Source of the DNA: Streptomyces sp. JH14 | Lineage (GTDB): Bacteria > Actinomycetota > Actinomycetes > Streptomycetales > Streptomycetaceae | Length of the DNA stretch: 64,000 nucleotides | Direction of reading: 5' to 3' | NCBI RefSeq assembly: GCF_029428675.1 | Contig: NZ_JAJNEL010000002.1 | Coordinates: 1 to 64,000 of the forward strand | Shown here: one piece after another, positions 8,814 through 18,097 of the stretch | Position numbering within the stretch: the stretch's first letter is position 1 | How the letters are laid out: every line of letters starts with the position of its first letter | Position numbers and translations under genes: made by a program | The notes under the pieces: generated by a model | What the model saw: only the letters and a program-made list of their open reading frames with translations | Database searches by the model: none | What the model was told of the DNA's origin: nothing

Positions 8814-9365
8814 TCACCGATGGCCGGGATCGCCCTCCCGGTCCGCGCGGGCGCCGGGGTCCCGATCCTGGCGAACGGGCATGTCGCCGCCCTCGGGCGC
8901 CCAGCAGGGACGGCGCAGCGGACCGCGCAGCCTGCCCATGACCTCCGCGGGCGAGCCGTCGATGACGGAGCGGGCGGGGAACACGCTGCGCTGTTTGACG
9001 CACGCGCCCGTGCCGACCAGGGACTCGGCGCCGATACGGCTCCAGCCGTCGATGAGCGCGCCCGCTTCCACCACGGTGCCGTTCTCCACATGACAGCCCT
9101 GGAGAATCGTGCCGGGCCCGATCACCACGTCGTCCTCGATGACCAGGTCACTGCCGGGCAGTGGGCGCAGCACGGTGTTCTCGAGAATCGTGACGCGTGC
9201 ACCGATCCGTATGGCGCCCCGCGAACCGCCGACGACACGCACCCCGCCCGCGATGATCGTGTGCTCGCCGACGACCACGTCGCCCACGAGTTCCGCGCTG
9301 TCGGCCACCAGGACCGAGGGCGCCACCTGAGGTGACACACCGCGGTACGAGTAGTGCTGGCCCAA
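8814..9365 (-). CDS. Gamma-carbonic-anhydrase-like hexapeptide-repeat protein
   Basis: 183 residues if translation starts at the TTG at 9365, which has GGGAG five bases upstream. Longer in-frame sequence exists, but family-like residues begin only at HYSYRGVSPQVAPSVLVADS. The body is a left-handed beta-helix with hexapeptide turns such as SAELVGDVVVG, IRIGARVTI, VIGPGTILQG and WSRIGAESLVGTGA. This is the fold of gamma carbonic anhydrases and PaaY/CaiE-type proteins. Only one of the three zinc-binding histidines of active gamma anhydrases is clearly visible (GCHVENG), so carbonic anhydrase activity is doubtful. An acyltransferase or scaffold role is possible. Confidence 0.75.
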   Translation of the reverse strand: MGQHYSYRGVSPQVAPSVLVADSAELVGDVVVGEHTIIAGGVRVVGGSRGAIRIGARVTILENTVLRPLPGSDLVIEDDVVIGPGTILQGCHVENGTVVEAGALIDGWSRIGAESLVGTGACVKQRSVFPARSVIDGSPAEVMGRLRGPLRRPCWAPEGGDMPVRQDRDPGARADREGDPGHR

Positions 9366-9795
9366 GGGTGCTCCCGAAACGATCGCCGCCGGCTTGATGT
9401 GCCGGATGTCGGTGTCCGGATCGTAGGACGTCTTCCGCGCGGAGTTCGCCGCCGGGCCGGCGAACCTGCCCCAGCGACTCCGGAGTTGTGCCCCATGGAG
9501 CAGCCGGGTGGTGGATCGCTCTGCTTCGGCACGTCGGAACGGGGCAGTCCGTGGCACGCCGCCACGGGACTCCTTCGTGGTGTGCGTGATCGCTGTGCCG
9601 GTCAGCGGCCGGCCGCCGTGACCCTCTCGGCGAGGCGGGCTCCAGCCCATCGCGCGGCTTCGCTCCTGGCGTGCTTCGTGCGGCCGTGCGCGAGCCGCTG
9701 TCGCCCGACCGAGGCCTGCCTCCGACGCCGGTGCACCGGAGCCGGGCTGTGCCGTGTCCGTGCGTGCCGGTCCTCGGAACAGCCCCGTCGGGCGG
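9366..9795. other. Intergenic, nothing recognised
   Basis: 430 bases between two leftward genes. Reading frames here lack protein-like composition. It should hold the promoter of the hexapeptide protein and the terminator of LAL 2, but I could not place either. Confidence 0.4.
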
Positions 9796-12705
9796 TCACT
9801 GCGGCTCCAGTACCGACGGAAGCTGTCCGCGCGACGCGACCCCGACCTTCATGAAGACACGCGAGAGGTGGCTGGCCACCGTGCGGTGCGTCAGCGCCAA
9901 TTGCCACCCGATCATCTGATTGGTCAGACCGGCTGCCGCCAGGCGGGCCACCTCCGCCTCCCTGGGGGTGAGACGGAACCGCGCCGCCCAGTCCGGGTGC
10001 GCCGACGCCGTCGCCTCACCGGCGGCGATCAGCTCGGACGCTGCGCCACGCGCCCACGCGTCCGCGCCCAGGGCGGTGAAGGAGTCGCGTGCCTTCTGAA
10101 GATGCGTGCGGGCTTCCAGCACCCGCCGCTGCCGACGGAGCCACTGCCCGAAAGCGAGCTCGGTGCGGGCCAGTTCGTAACGCAGCGGTGCGCTTCGGGC
10201 CGTCAGAGCGTCCATGAAGTGGCGCTCTGCCTCGTCCCCCTCGCTCAGCAGCGCACGTGACCGGGCCACGAGGTGCCCCACCAGTGGTGATCCGACGCCG
10301 CGGTTGACCTCCGCCACCCGCCGCACCTGGTCGCGGACCTCGTCCGCGCGGCCGGCGGCGACGGCGGCGGCGACGTAGTCCCCCAGTGCCCAGCCGGCGG
10401 CGACCGGGTGCCAGGCGTCACCGGAGTCGGTCGAGAGCATGCGCAGTTCCTCGAAGGCGTCCTCCGGCCGGCCATGGGTGAGCGACATCAGACCGCGCGC
10501 CCACCGGGCTCGGGCGGCCAGCATCTGCAGGCGGCGGGGCAGGGCGTAGGAAAGGATCTCGTCCGTGAGCACCTGGTGGCCCTCCTCGTCGCCCGTCCAC
10601 GCCTGTGTCTGGGCCACCCCGGTCCGGAACGCCAGGTGCGCGCAGGTGTCCTCGGCCACCTGGGCCCAGTAGATGCCGAGGTCCGCATCCTGCTCCACCG
10701 CGGCCCTGCGGCCCAGGAGGACGTGGGCGATCTGCAGGTGGATGAGCACGGTGATGGCGGTCCCGAAGTGTCCCAGCTTCGCGAGGGGACGCAGGATGTG
10801 GCTGCCGATGAGATCCGCGGTGACCGGATCGTCGAGGGCGGTCGCAGTGACCACGTGGGCGACGGCGTGCCGGAGGCTCTGCGGCCGCGCTCCGGCACCG
10901 TGCTCGGCCGCGGCCGCGTCGAGCAGCGTGCGCGCCCGTGCGCCGTAGGCCGCGCGGTCAGTCCAGCACAGGGCCGCCAGGAGATCGGGATCGTTCTCCC
11001 GCTCCGGCTCGCCGAGTTTCGCCTCCAGCGTCGGCCGCAATGTCCTGCTCCATGCGGGTGCGCACAGTGCCGGGGCGATCGAGCAGGCGACGGGTACGAA
11101 CGGCGGGGGCCAGTGCGTACTCGGTGCGGCTGCCGAGCGCCGCAGCAGGGAGACGGCGTGTTCCGGAGTTCCGTCGGTGCTGTAGGCGACACGCGCCTCC
11201 AGCGCGCAGACCTCCGCGGTCAGTGACGCGGGCATGGGGGCGGCCATGAGCCGGCCGACGAGGCGTCGCAAGGTCCGTACCTGTCCTCGCACGCCGGCGG
11301 CATGGGCGGCCTCGGCCAGCCGTGCGGCCCGGCCCTCGGCGGTGGGACTGAGGTCGGCGGCCCGCTCCAGGACGACCGCGGCCTGGGGCAGGTCCGCCGT
11401 GGTGCCCTCCTCCAGTGCCGCAGCCGTGGCCTCGTCGGGGTCGGTGGATACGGCGGCGACGTGAAGGGCGCGCAGGTAGGGCATGTCGGCCAGGACATCG
11501 GCCAGCGCCAGGTGCACGGGCCGCCGTTGGCCGTGGGAGGAGCCCCAGTGGAGGGCGGACGGGAGCAGGGGGTGGGTGAAGCACAACCGCCCTTCGACGA
11601 CCGACACCAGACCGGCCCGTTCAGCGGCGATCAGCCCGCCCGCTTCGATACCGCTCGCTTCCGCCGCCTCCAGCAGGACGTCGACACGGTCGGTGTGTGC
11701 CACGGCAGCCAGCAGGAGGAAATCGTGCGCCGCCGAGGGCAGCCCGTTCAGGAGCGAGCTCACGTCCCGCTGGAGGGACTCGCCCAGGGGCAGCCACGGT
11801 GCGAGGAGCGATGTCTCCGGCATGCCCGGGTCCCGCAGGGTACGGGCGATGCCGATGATGCCCGCCGGGTTGCCGCCCGCCTCCGCGAGTGCACGCGAGC
11901 GCAAGGGGGGCGGCAGGAAGCGGACATGGGTGTCCAACAGCCGCTCGCCGTTCGCGGGTTCCAGCGGACTCAGAACCAGCCGGGGAAACCGACGGGTGAA
12001 CGCCCTTCCGTCGCCGCGCTGAGTGGCGACCAGGAGCGCCACCGGCCCGCGGCGCATCCCTCGTACCGCCGAGGTCAACGCTTCAAGTGACTGCGCGTCA
12101 AACCATTGGGCGTCGTCGAGGGCGATCATCAGCGGAACGGCGGCCGTCGCGTCGGTACTCCTGACCAGGGCTTCGACCAGCGCCGTTCCCGCCGTGAGGG
12201 GATCCTCGACGGCGGCGACGAGCTGGGTGGCGAAGAGGTCACCGATCTCGGGGGCCGCCGCCGGCTCCCGCTCGAAGGCGGGCAGACGGAGCAGGAGCTG
12301 CGTCAGACCTGCTCCGGCCACGTCTGCCTCGGCCCGGTGGCCGCTGACCTCGACGACCGTGAACCCCGCACGGCGGGCGAGTGCGGCTGCCTCCCGCAGC
12401 ACGGCGGTCTTCCCGATGCCGATGGGGCCGGTGACCACGAGGACCTCTCCGGAGCTCGTCGCGCGGGAGAGAAACCGCTCCACTTCCCGCAGTTCGGTGT
12501 CGCGGCCTATCAAGTCGTCAACGACAGGCGGGCCGTGGACTTCCCGGACTTCCCGGTCTTCCCGGTCTTCCCGGTCTTCCCGGTCTTCCCGGTCTTCCCG
12601 GTCTTCCCGGTCTTCCCGGTCTTCCCGGTCTTCCCGGTCTTCCCGGTCTTCCCGGTCTTCCCGGACCCAGCGTTCGGACAGGTTGTTGTCATGGGGTGCG
12701 TGCAC
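9796..12705 (-). CDS. LuxR-type LAL regulator 2 with N-terminal DRE repeat
   Basis: 969 residues. GTG start at 12705 with GGAGG about ten bases upstream. Residues 14-55 are a pure tripeptide repeat, VRE-(DRE)12-VRE, encoded by a 9-base tandem repeat. Walker A is GPIGIGKT at 93-100 and Walker B is LMIALDDAQW near 200. A long helical middle follows, then a C-terminal LuxR helix-turn-helix (FRLTPREAEVARLAAAGLTN, then THRTVASHLSRVFMKVG). The region before the helix-turn-helix (FGQWLRRQRRVLEARTHL) matches LAL 3 (YGRWLRRQRETAAARTQL), so the two are paralogues and divergently oriented. The charged repeat may be an extended linker. Inducer and targets unknown. Confidence 0.9.
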   Translation of the reverse strand: MHAPHDNNLSERWVREDREDREDREDREDREDREDREDREDREDREDREDREVREVHGPPVVDDLIGRDTELREVERFLSRATSSGEVLVVTGPIGIGKTAVLREAAALARRAGFTVVEVSGHRAEADVAGAGLTQLLLRLPAFEREPAAAPEIGDLFATQLVAAVEDPLTAGTALVEALVRSTDATAAVPLMIALDDAQWFDAQSLEALTSAVRGMRRGPVALLVATQRGDGRAFTRRFPRLVLSPLEPANGERLLDTHVRFLPPPLRSRALAEAGGNPAGIIGIARTLRDPGMPETSLLAPWLPLGESLQRDVSSLLNGLPSAAHDFLLLAAVAHTDRVDVLLEAAEASGIEAGGLIAAERAGLVSVVEGRLCFTHPLLPSALHWGSSHGQRRPVHLALADVLADMPYLRALHVAAVSTDPDEATAAALEEGTTADLPQAAVVLERAADLSPTAEGRAARLAEAAHAAGVRGQVRTLRRLVGRLMAAPMPASLTAEVCALEARVAYSTDGTPEHAVSLLRRSAAAPSTHWPPPFVPVACSIAPALCAPAWSRTLRPTLEAKLGEPERENDPDLLAALCWTDRAAYGARARTLLDAAAAEHGAGARPQSLRHAVAHVVTATALDDPVTADLIGSHILRPLAKLGHFGTAITVLIHLQIAHVLLGRRAAVEQDADLGIYWAQVAEDTCAHLAFRTGVAQTQAWTGDEEGHQVLTDEILSYALPRRLQMLAARARWARGLMSLTHGRPEDAFEELRMLSTDSGDAWHPVAAGWALGDYVAAAVAAGRADEVRDQVRRVAEVNRGVGSPLVGHLVARSRALLSEGDEAERHFMDALTARSAPLRYELARTELAFGQWLRRQRRVLEARTHLQKARDSFTALGADAWARGAASELIAAGEATASAHPDWAARFRLTPREAEVARLAAAGLTNQMIGWQLALTHRTVASHLSRVFMKVGVASRGQLPSVLEPQ
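12541..12666. repeat. 9-bp tandem repeat, 14 units, in coding sequence
   Basis: Fourteen uninterrupted copies of a 9-mer, TTCCCGGTC on the plus strand, with TTCCCGGAC in the first and last copies. The unit is a multiple of three, so copy changes keep LAL 2 in frame and alter only the length of its charged N-terminal arm. Likely to vary between strains by slippage. Confidence 0.97.
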
Positions 12706-13645
12706 TCGTCCGCTTCCTCCGAATATGGCTGTGCCGGGCGCTGAGGCAAGGACCCCGACGGGTGGGGGAGTTCTCTTGCGAGCGGTGATGGGGCATCAGT
12801 GGGCAGGGCGGCCCTCGTGGTGTGGTGCGGCCTGGCCCAGCCGTCCGCCGCGCCCTGCGGCATAGGACATGTACAGGGGGGCGCGGGCTACCGTGAGTAG
12901 TCATCAGGTCGTAGCGTGCAGTCACACTACACAACGTGTTACGCCGAGCGCTTCGGCCGGGCGGCGCCCGACCGGCGGCAAGCCGCTCACCCAGGGGGCT
13001 TGACCTGCCGAAACACAACCCCTGCCGGTGAAAAGGGCAGCGAAAAGGGGAACGAAGGGGCAAGAGCGCGAACCGGCCGGCCGGTGGCCGCCGAGCGACG
13101 GAAGGCTCCCGCCGCCTCGTCCCGAGTGCGGCGGGAATCGTCCACCGGCCTGGGTGGCTGCCGGTGGGTCCACTCCTCGGGCCGGGCCGAGTTCCCGATG
13201 ATGTCGACGACGTTCTCGCGCCGGTGGCGGGCGACGGGGCGTTCCGAACCGGTGGACACGGCGGCCGTGGTGGTGATCCGGATCGGTCGTGGTGTCGCGG
13301 ATCGGTTCCCCGGCCGCTCGGGCCGGCCGGGTGCCGGGGGCCCGGTTCGCGCCACAGCTGGTCGGGTGGAGGACAGGGCGAGCACTCCTCATGGTCCGGT
13401 TGCGTGCGGCCTGAGCGGAATGCCTGTCTGTGCGGGTGGCACGCGCGGTGGCACCAGCCGAACGGCTTGTCGACGACTCGTTCACCACCACGACCAGCAG
13501 GAACATCACCTGTGGAGCCGCACAACGGTGAACGGTGTTTGTCGCACGACCATGCGATGCGCGTCGCTTGCTCTTGATGCCACGGTGTGTGTGACACCGG
13601 AATCGGATCTCGTCCGGTGGCATGTCACAACGAGGGGCGGCAGCC
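12706..13645. other. 940-base region between divergent LAL genes
   Basis: Reading frames of up to about 300 codons exist on both strands but have arginine/proline-rich composition typical of non-coding high-GC DNA, and none resembles a known family. The gap is long for a divergent promoter pair, so a lost gene is possible. Two small inverted repeats are present: TAGCGTG-N4-CACACTA at 12912, and GGTGT-N5-ACACC at 13584, close to the LAL 3 start. Confidence 0.4.
12912..12929. promoter_or_regulatory. Operator-like palindrome, TAGTGTG class
   Basis: TAGCGTG-CAGT-CACACTA: 7-base half-sites with one mismatch and a 4-base spacer. The same layout occurs at 25695 before the AhpD-like gene. Confidence 0.4.
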
Positions 13646-16504
13646 ATGCAGACGACGACTTCTCCCGGGCCGGCACCGTCAGCCGGGGCCGAGCCTTCGG
13701 GCACCCGAGCACGCACGGCCATGGCCGAGGCGCTGGTGCGGGCTTCGGGCCTGCGCGGGTACCGCGATGTTCTGGGCGAGTTGGGCTCGGCTCTGGACGG
13801 CGCCCGGGACGGCCGCGGATCGGCGGTCGTCATCCGAGGGGGGCCCGGAAGCGGTAAGAGCACGCTGCTGCGGCGGACGGCGGACGTCGCGGTGGCCGAG
13901 GGGTGGCAGGTCTTTCAGATCTCCGGCGTCCCCGGCGGGGCGGGGCCGCCCTTCTCCGCGCTCCGGTCACTGGCCTATCCGGTGCTGAACGCCTCCCGTG
14001 ACCTGCCCGCAGCGTTGCGCACCGCCCTGCTCGACACCGTGGCCGGCGGTGTGGGGGCCACCGACGCGCTGCTCGCCTACTCCGGTCTGCGCCAGCTCCT
14101 GCTCGCCGTCGCACGCCGTCGTCCCACCATGGTGATCGTGGACGACGGTCAGTGGCTCGATCTCGGATCAGCCAAGGCGCTGGCGTTCCTGGCGCATCGT
14201 CTCTCCGGGAGCCGCCTGGCACTGATGGCGGCCTCACCCCTCGACATCCCCGGCCCGCTCGACGGCAACGGCACCCTGGAGCTCGTGCTGACCGGCCTCG
14301 ACGACCGCGCCGCCGACCTGCTCCTCACGGATCACCATCCCGACCTCGCCCCCGGTGTCCGGACCGCCGTCACGGCCACGGCCCAGGGCAATCCGCTGGT
14401 ACTGATCGACCTGCCCTCCGCGCTCACGCCCGCGCAGCGCCGAGGAGAGGCGGCGCTGCCCGATCCGCTGCCCGTGGGGGTGACCGTGGAGCGGGCTCTG
14501 GGCGGCCCGTTCCGCGATCTCTCCGTCGACACCCGTGTGATGTTGTCGCTCCTCGCCACCGTGGACGGCGAGGCGACGAGGAAGGACGTGGTGTCGGCCG
14601 CCGAGGCTCTCGGCATCGATGCGGATGCTCTCGTCCCCGCGGAGAGGACCGGCCTGGTGACCGGCGAGCAGGTGCTTCGCTTCAGCACACCGGCCTACCG
14701 GTGTCTGGCCGAGGCCACGGCGCCCGCAGCCGTCCGACGTCTGGCGCGGTCGGCGTGGGCCGACTACGGGTACACCCAACTCGGGCAGACGCGGGACGGA
14801 CAGGCGTCGGCCGCGTCCGGGGAACCTGCCATGAAGCGCTTCGACGCCTTGGCGCGGGCCGCCCTCGGCCGGAGGGACTGGGGCGCGGGGTTCCGGGCCC
14901 TGCAGCGTGCGGGGGACGCCAGTACACATCCGGAACAGCGCAGCCGGCGGTACGCGGCCGCCGGAGAGGCGGCCCTCAGGGCCGGGCGCCCGGACGAGGC
15001 ACTTGCCGTCATCCGGGACAGGCCTGCCGTGGACGGCCCTGGCGGCGCCGACGGCTCCTTCGAACTCGTACGCACGTGTGCCGAGTTCGACACGGTGTGC
15101 CGTGTCGGGCGCAGCAGCGGAGAGCTGGCGGGCGCGCTGTCCTCCGGGACCGTGATCGGCTCCGAGGTGCGGGACGAGGCGGCTCTGCGCCTGGCGGAGA
15201 CCGGCTCGCTCAGGCTCTCCCCCGAGCCCGCGAGGATCGCGCTGGACTGGCTGGAGCAGCACGACGGCGTGGGTGGTGAGCCACTCCGTATTGCCGTCAC
15301 CGCCCACCTGGCCCCGGTGACGCGCGCGGCGGAGATCCGCGAGCGCCTGTTCGCCGCGGTCGGCAGGTTCCACGAGAATTCCGGCCTGTCCGATCCTCGC
15401 GAGCTGGTCTGGATGGCGGACGCCGCCCTGCGCATCGACGAAGCAGGCCTCGCCGACCTCCTTGTGACCACCGCGCTCAGACGACTGGATCCGAACGACC
15501 ACAGCCGGATCCGGCACTGCGAGGCGTTGCAGGCGGACCTGATGCTGAGCGCCGGCCGGTGGACGGAGCTGCGCGACTTCGCGGCGTCCCGGCGGGAGAG
15601 GACGAGACGGGACGGCGGCGGCCGTCATGACATCGACGTAACCTCCCGGCTGCTCCTGGTGTACGCCTGCCAGGGCCGCTACGAGCAGGCCGAGACGCTT
15701 CTGCACGAGGTGTGCCGGTGGGGCGCCGAGCACGGATCGGCCCACCACCTCCATCTCGCCGAACACGCCGCCCTCCTGCTGGCGCTGGCCCGCGGAGACG
15801 ACGCGCCGGCCCGTCAGGGCATCCCTGCGCCCCTGCCGGGGGGCGGCGACCCGGTGACCAGTGCCGAGGCGCGCCGCGCGTACGTCGACGTGATGCGGGC
15901 CGCCCTGGCGCAGGGGGATACCGGGGCGGCGCGCGACCTGCACGCGCGTGCGTCGGCCCGCCGGCTGGAGGACGTCTCCGCCGAGACGTCCTTGGCGGTA
16001 CGGCACGGAGCCGCCCTCCTCGCCGCATACGAGGACGCGGCAGACGCCGACGAGCGGTTCCGTCGTGCGCTCGAAGCCGCTTCCTCGTCGACGCGGCCCT
16101 TCGCCCGGGCACGTCTCGCCCTGGACTACGGGAGGTGGCTGCGCCGGCAACGGGAGACGGCGGCGGCACGCACCCAACTGCGCGCGAGCCAGGACGTCTT
16201 CGTGCGCCTCGGAGCGGTGCCGTGGCGGGACATGGCCCTGGCCGAGCTGCGTGCGATCAGCGTCAGCGCGCGGGACACGGCCGCGGGCACCGTCCAGAGT
16301 CCCGGCGCCGCCTTCCTGTCCGCACAGGAGCGGAGGATCGCCCGCCTCGCCGCCCAGGGCCTCTCCAATCGGCAGATCGCCGACCGCCTGTTCATCTCGC
16401 CCAGGACCGTGGGCTCCCACCTGTACAAGGTCTATCCGCGACTGGGCGTCAGTTCGCGGCGGGAACTCATGCACGCCCTGGGAAAGTTCGGTGATCTCAC
16501 ATGA
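13646..16504 (+). CDS. LuxR-type LAL regulator 3
   Basis: 952 residues from the ATG at 13646, which has GAGGGG eight bases upstream; an ATG at 13622 is an alternative. Walker A GGPGSGKS at 65-72 and Walker B MVIVDDGQW near 160 mark the ATPase. A long helical region follows, then a LuxR helix-turn-helix at the C-terminus (FLSAQERRIARLAAQGLSNR, then ISPRTVGSHLYKVYPRLG). Paralogue of the divergent LAL 2, without the tripeptide repeat. Its stop overlaps the ATG of a NarL-type gene (ATGA), so the two are translationally coupled and probably act in one pathway. Confidence 0.92.
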   Translation: MQTTTSPGPAPSAGAEPSGTRARTAMAEALVRASGLRGYRDVLGELGSALDGARDGRGSAVVIRGGPGSGKSTLLRRTADVAVAEGWQVFQISGVPGGAGPPFSALRSLAYPVLNASRDLPAALRTALLDTVAGGVGATDALLAYSGLRQLLLAVARRRPTMVIVDDGQWLDLGSAKALAFLAHRLSGSRLALMAASPLDIPGPLDGNGTLELVLTGLDDRAADLLLTDHHPDLAPGVRTAVTATAQGNPLVLIDLPSALTPAQRRGEAALPDPLPVGVTVERALGGPFRDLSVDTRVMLSLLATVDGEATRKDVVSAAEALGIDADALVPAERTGLVTGEQVLRFSTPAYRCLAEATAPAAVRRLARSAWADYGYTQLGQTRDGQASAASGEPAMKRFDALARAALGRRDWGAGFRALQRAGDASTHPEQRSRRYAAAGEAALRAGRPDEALAVIRDRPAVDGPGGADGSFELVRTCAEFDTVCRVGRSSGELAGALSSGTVIGSEVRDEAALRLAETGSLRLSPEPARIALDWLEQHDGVGGEPLRIAVTAHLAPVTRAAEIRERLFAAVGRFHENSGLSDPRELVWMADAALRIDEAGLADLLVTTALRRLDPNDHSRIRHCEALQADLMLSAGRWTELRDFAASRRERTRRDGGGRHDIDVTSRLLLVYACQGRYEQAETLLHEVCRWGAEHGSAHHLHLAEHAALLLALARGDDAPARQGIPAPLPGGGDPVTSAEARRAYVDVMRAALAQGDTGAARDLHARASARRLEDVSAETSLAVRHGAALLAAYEDAADADERFRRALEAASSSTRPFARARLALDYGRWLRRQRETAAARTQLRASQDVFVRLGAVPWRDMALAELRAISVSARDTAAGTVQSPGAAFLSAQERRIARLAAQGLSNRQIADRLFISPRTVGSHLYKVYPRLGVSSRRELMHALGKFGDLT

Positions 16505-17265
16505 CGACCGGTTCCGCGGCGACCCTGCCCGTACCGGCTCGCCCCGGTTCCGCGGGGCGCACGCGCCTCACCGCGGTGCCGGTCCGCGCCGAAGGCGGCC
16601 ACACGAACGACCCGATGACGTTCCCGGGGAGCGGACGGGAGCCGGCTCCTCTCACCGTCGCGGTGACCGCGGGGGACACCATCACGGCCGAAGGGGCCGA
16701 GGCGTACCTGCGAGGGGCCGAGGGGGTGCGCGTGGTCGACTGGGGAGCGTGGGACGGCGCCGACATCGCGCTGGTCCTGGTTCACCGGGTGACGGACAGG
16801 ACCATCGGGTGGATGGAGCGCGTCTGCCAGGAGACAGAGGCGCGCGGCGGGCTGCCGATCCTGCTGGTGGCCGACGAGATCAGTGAACGCGATCTCGTGC
16901 GAGCGGTCCGCTACGGCCTCGTCGGTATTCTGCTCCGTCGCGAAGTGGGTTACGCCCGTGTACTGGAGGCCGCTCGAAGCAGCCTCGAGGGCAGCGCACC
17001 CATGCCGGCCCGGCTGGTCCGGTCGCTGGTCGAGAGCATGCGTTCGCTCGCCTCAGCCGTGCAGCAGCACGGAACCGACCTGTCCGGACGGGAGGTCGAC
17101 GTTCTGCGCCTGCTCGCCCAGGGGCTCAGCACGGCGGACGTCGCCGCTCGGCTCAACTACTCGGAGCGCACCATCAAAAACGTGCTGCACGAAATGATAA
17201 CGCGCCTCGGACTGCGGAATCGCACCCATGCGGTGGCCTATGCGATCAAGAGGGGGGTGGTGTGA
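16501..17265 (+). CDS. Orphan NarL-type regulator with atypical receiver
   Basis: 254 residues. The C-terminal ~65 residues are a LuxR/NarL helix-turn-helix (DLSGREVDVLRLLAQGLSTA, NYSERTIKNVLHEMITRLGL). The N-terminal half has the length and strand pattern of a response-regulator receiver. Where the phosphoacceptor Asp is expected it reads DIALVLVHRVTD, with no recognisable phosphorylation site. No histidine kinase is adjacent. It is therefore probably not controlled by phosphorylation. ATG overlaps the stop of LAL 3 by four bases, which indicates coupled translation and related function. Confidence 0.85.
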   Translation: MTTGSAATLPVPARPGSAGRTRLTAVPVRAEGGHTNDPMTFPGSGREPAPLTVAVTAGDTITAEGAEAYLRGAEGVRVVDWGAWDGADIALVLVHRVTDRTIGWMERVCQETEARGGLPILLVADEISERDLVRAVRYGLVGILLRREVGYARVLEAARSSLEGSAPMPARLVRSLVESMRSLASAVQQHGTDLSGREVDVLRLLAQGLSTADVAARLNYSERTIKNVLHEMITRLGLRNRTHAVAYAIKRGVV

Positions 17266-17392
17266 GACGAACGGGGTCAATTCGTGCCCCGATGGCCGCT
17301 TGCCTGTGCAGTGACGGTGCACGGATGTAAATTCCCTATCCTTGCGTGGCGAGCCGGTCATTGCGCCGGGAATTCAGTAATGAACACGATGG

Positions 17393-17935
17393 ATGGCGAT
17401 GATCGGCAGTCAACTCCGGGCGCTACGCATGACCAAGGGGCTCAGTCTCCGCGCACTGGCCACGGCGGTCGGGGTGTCCCCGACCCTCCTGAGCCAGGTC
17501 GAGCGTGGCGTGACAGAGCCCAGTCTCTCCACACTTCGCAGACTCGCCGACGTGTACGCCGTCTCCGTCGCCGACCTGTTCTCACCCGACAAGAAGATGC
17601 CCACCGAGGTGAGTCGGCCCGGCGAGAGGCCGGTGCTGCTCAGCCCACGGGGAACAGTCCGCTACGAGCGGATCACTCCCAGCAACGGCGCCCTGGAGGT
17701 CCTGCGAGCGGTGCTCGAGCCCGGCGACGTGACCAGCCCGGAACCCTGGAGCCATTCCTCGGTCGAGTGCGCCTATGTCATAACGGGGTCCCTGACGGCG
17801 GATATCGAGGGAGTCACGCAAACGGTGCACGCGGGCGAGGCCGTCACCTTCGACTCGGGAATACCCCACCGCTATCTCAACGAGACCGACGACTCCGTGG
17901 AGTTCGTCATCTCCACGAGTCCGCCGGCCCAATAG
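17393..17935 (+). CDS. XRE-family regulator with cupin domain
   Basis: 180 residues. Residues ~7-62 form an XRE helix-turn-helix (LRALRMTKGLSLRALATAVG, SPTLLSQVERG). Residues ~105-175 are a cupin_2 barrel (EPWSHSSVECAYVITGSL, HAGEAVTFDSGIPHRY). This two-domain plan is used by repressors such as PuuR and HipB-like metabolic regulators that bind a small ligand in the cupin. The start is uncertain: ATG at 17393 or 17399, and no good ribosome-binding site is visible before either. The Dps-like gene follows after 162 bases on the same strand, so it may be a target. Confidence 0.88.
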   Translation: MAMIGSQLRALRMTKGLSLRALATAVGVSPTLLSQVERGVTEPSLSTLRRLADVYAVSVADLFSPDKKMPTEVSRPGERPVLLSPRGTVRYERITPSNGALEVLRAVLEPGDVTSPEPWSHSSVECAYVITGSLTADIEGVTQTVHAGEAVTFDSGIPHRYLNETDDSVEFVISTSPPAQ

Positions 17936-18097
17936 CCCCGCGCACCGGATTATCTGCCCCAAAGGGAGGGTCTCTTGCCCGAAGGGGAAGGCGTGGCGTG
18001 AATTCTGGGGCGAAACAACCAGTTTGTGGTCAGGTGGTTCCGGAGTACTCGCTCCATGACGACCCGGCATGTCGCCGCACTGAAAGGCGCACTCTCC

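Noticed and set aside
12541..12666. Tandem repeat as a possible CRISPR array
   Set aside because: Units are 9 bases, contiguous and without spacers; they code for a tripeptide repeat.
12922..13863. 313-codon frames on both strands between LAL 2 and LAL 3
   Set aside because: Low-complexity Arg/Pro-rich translations, no motifs, and one overlaps the true LAL 3 start.
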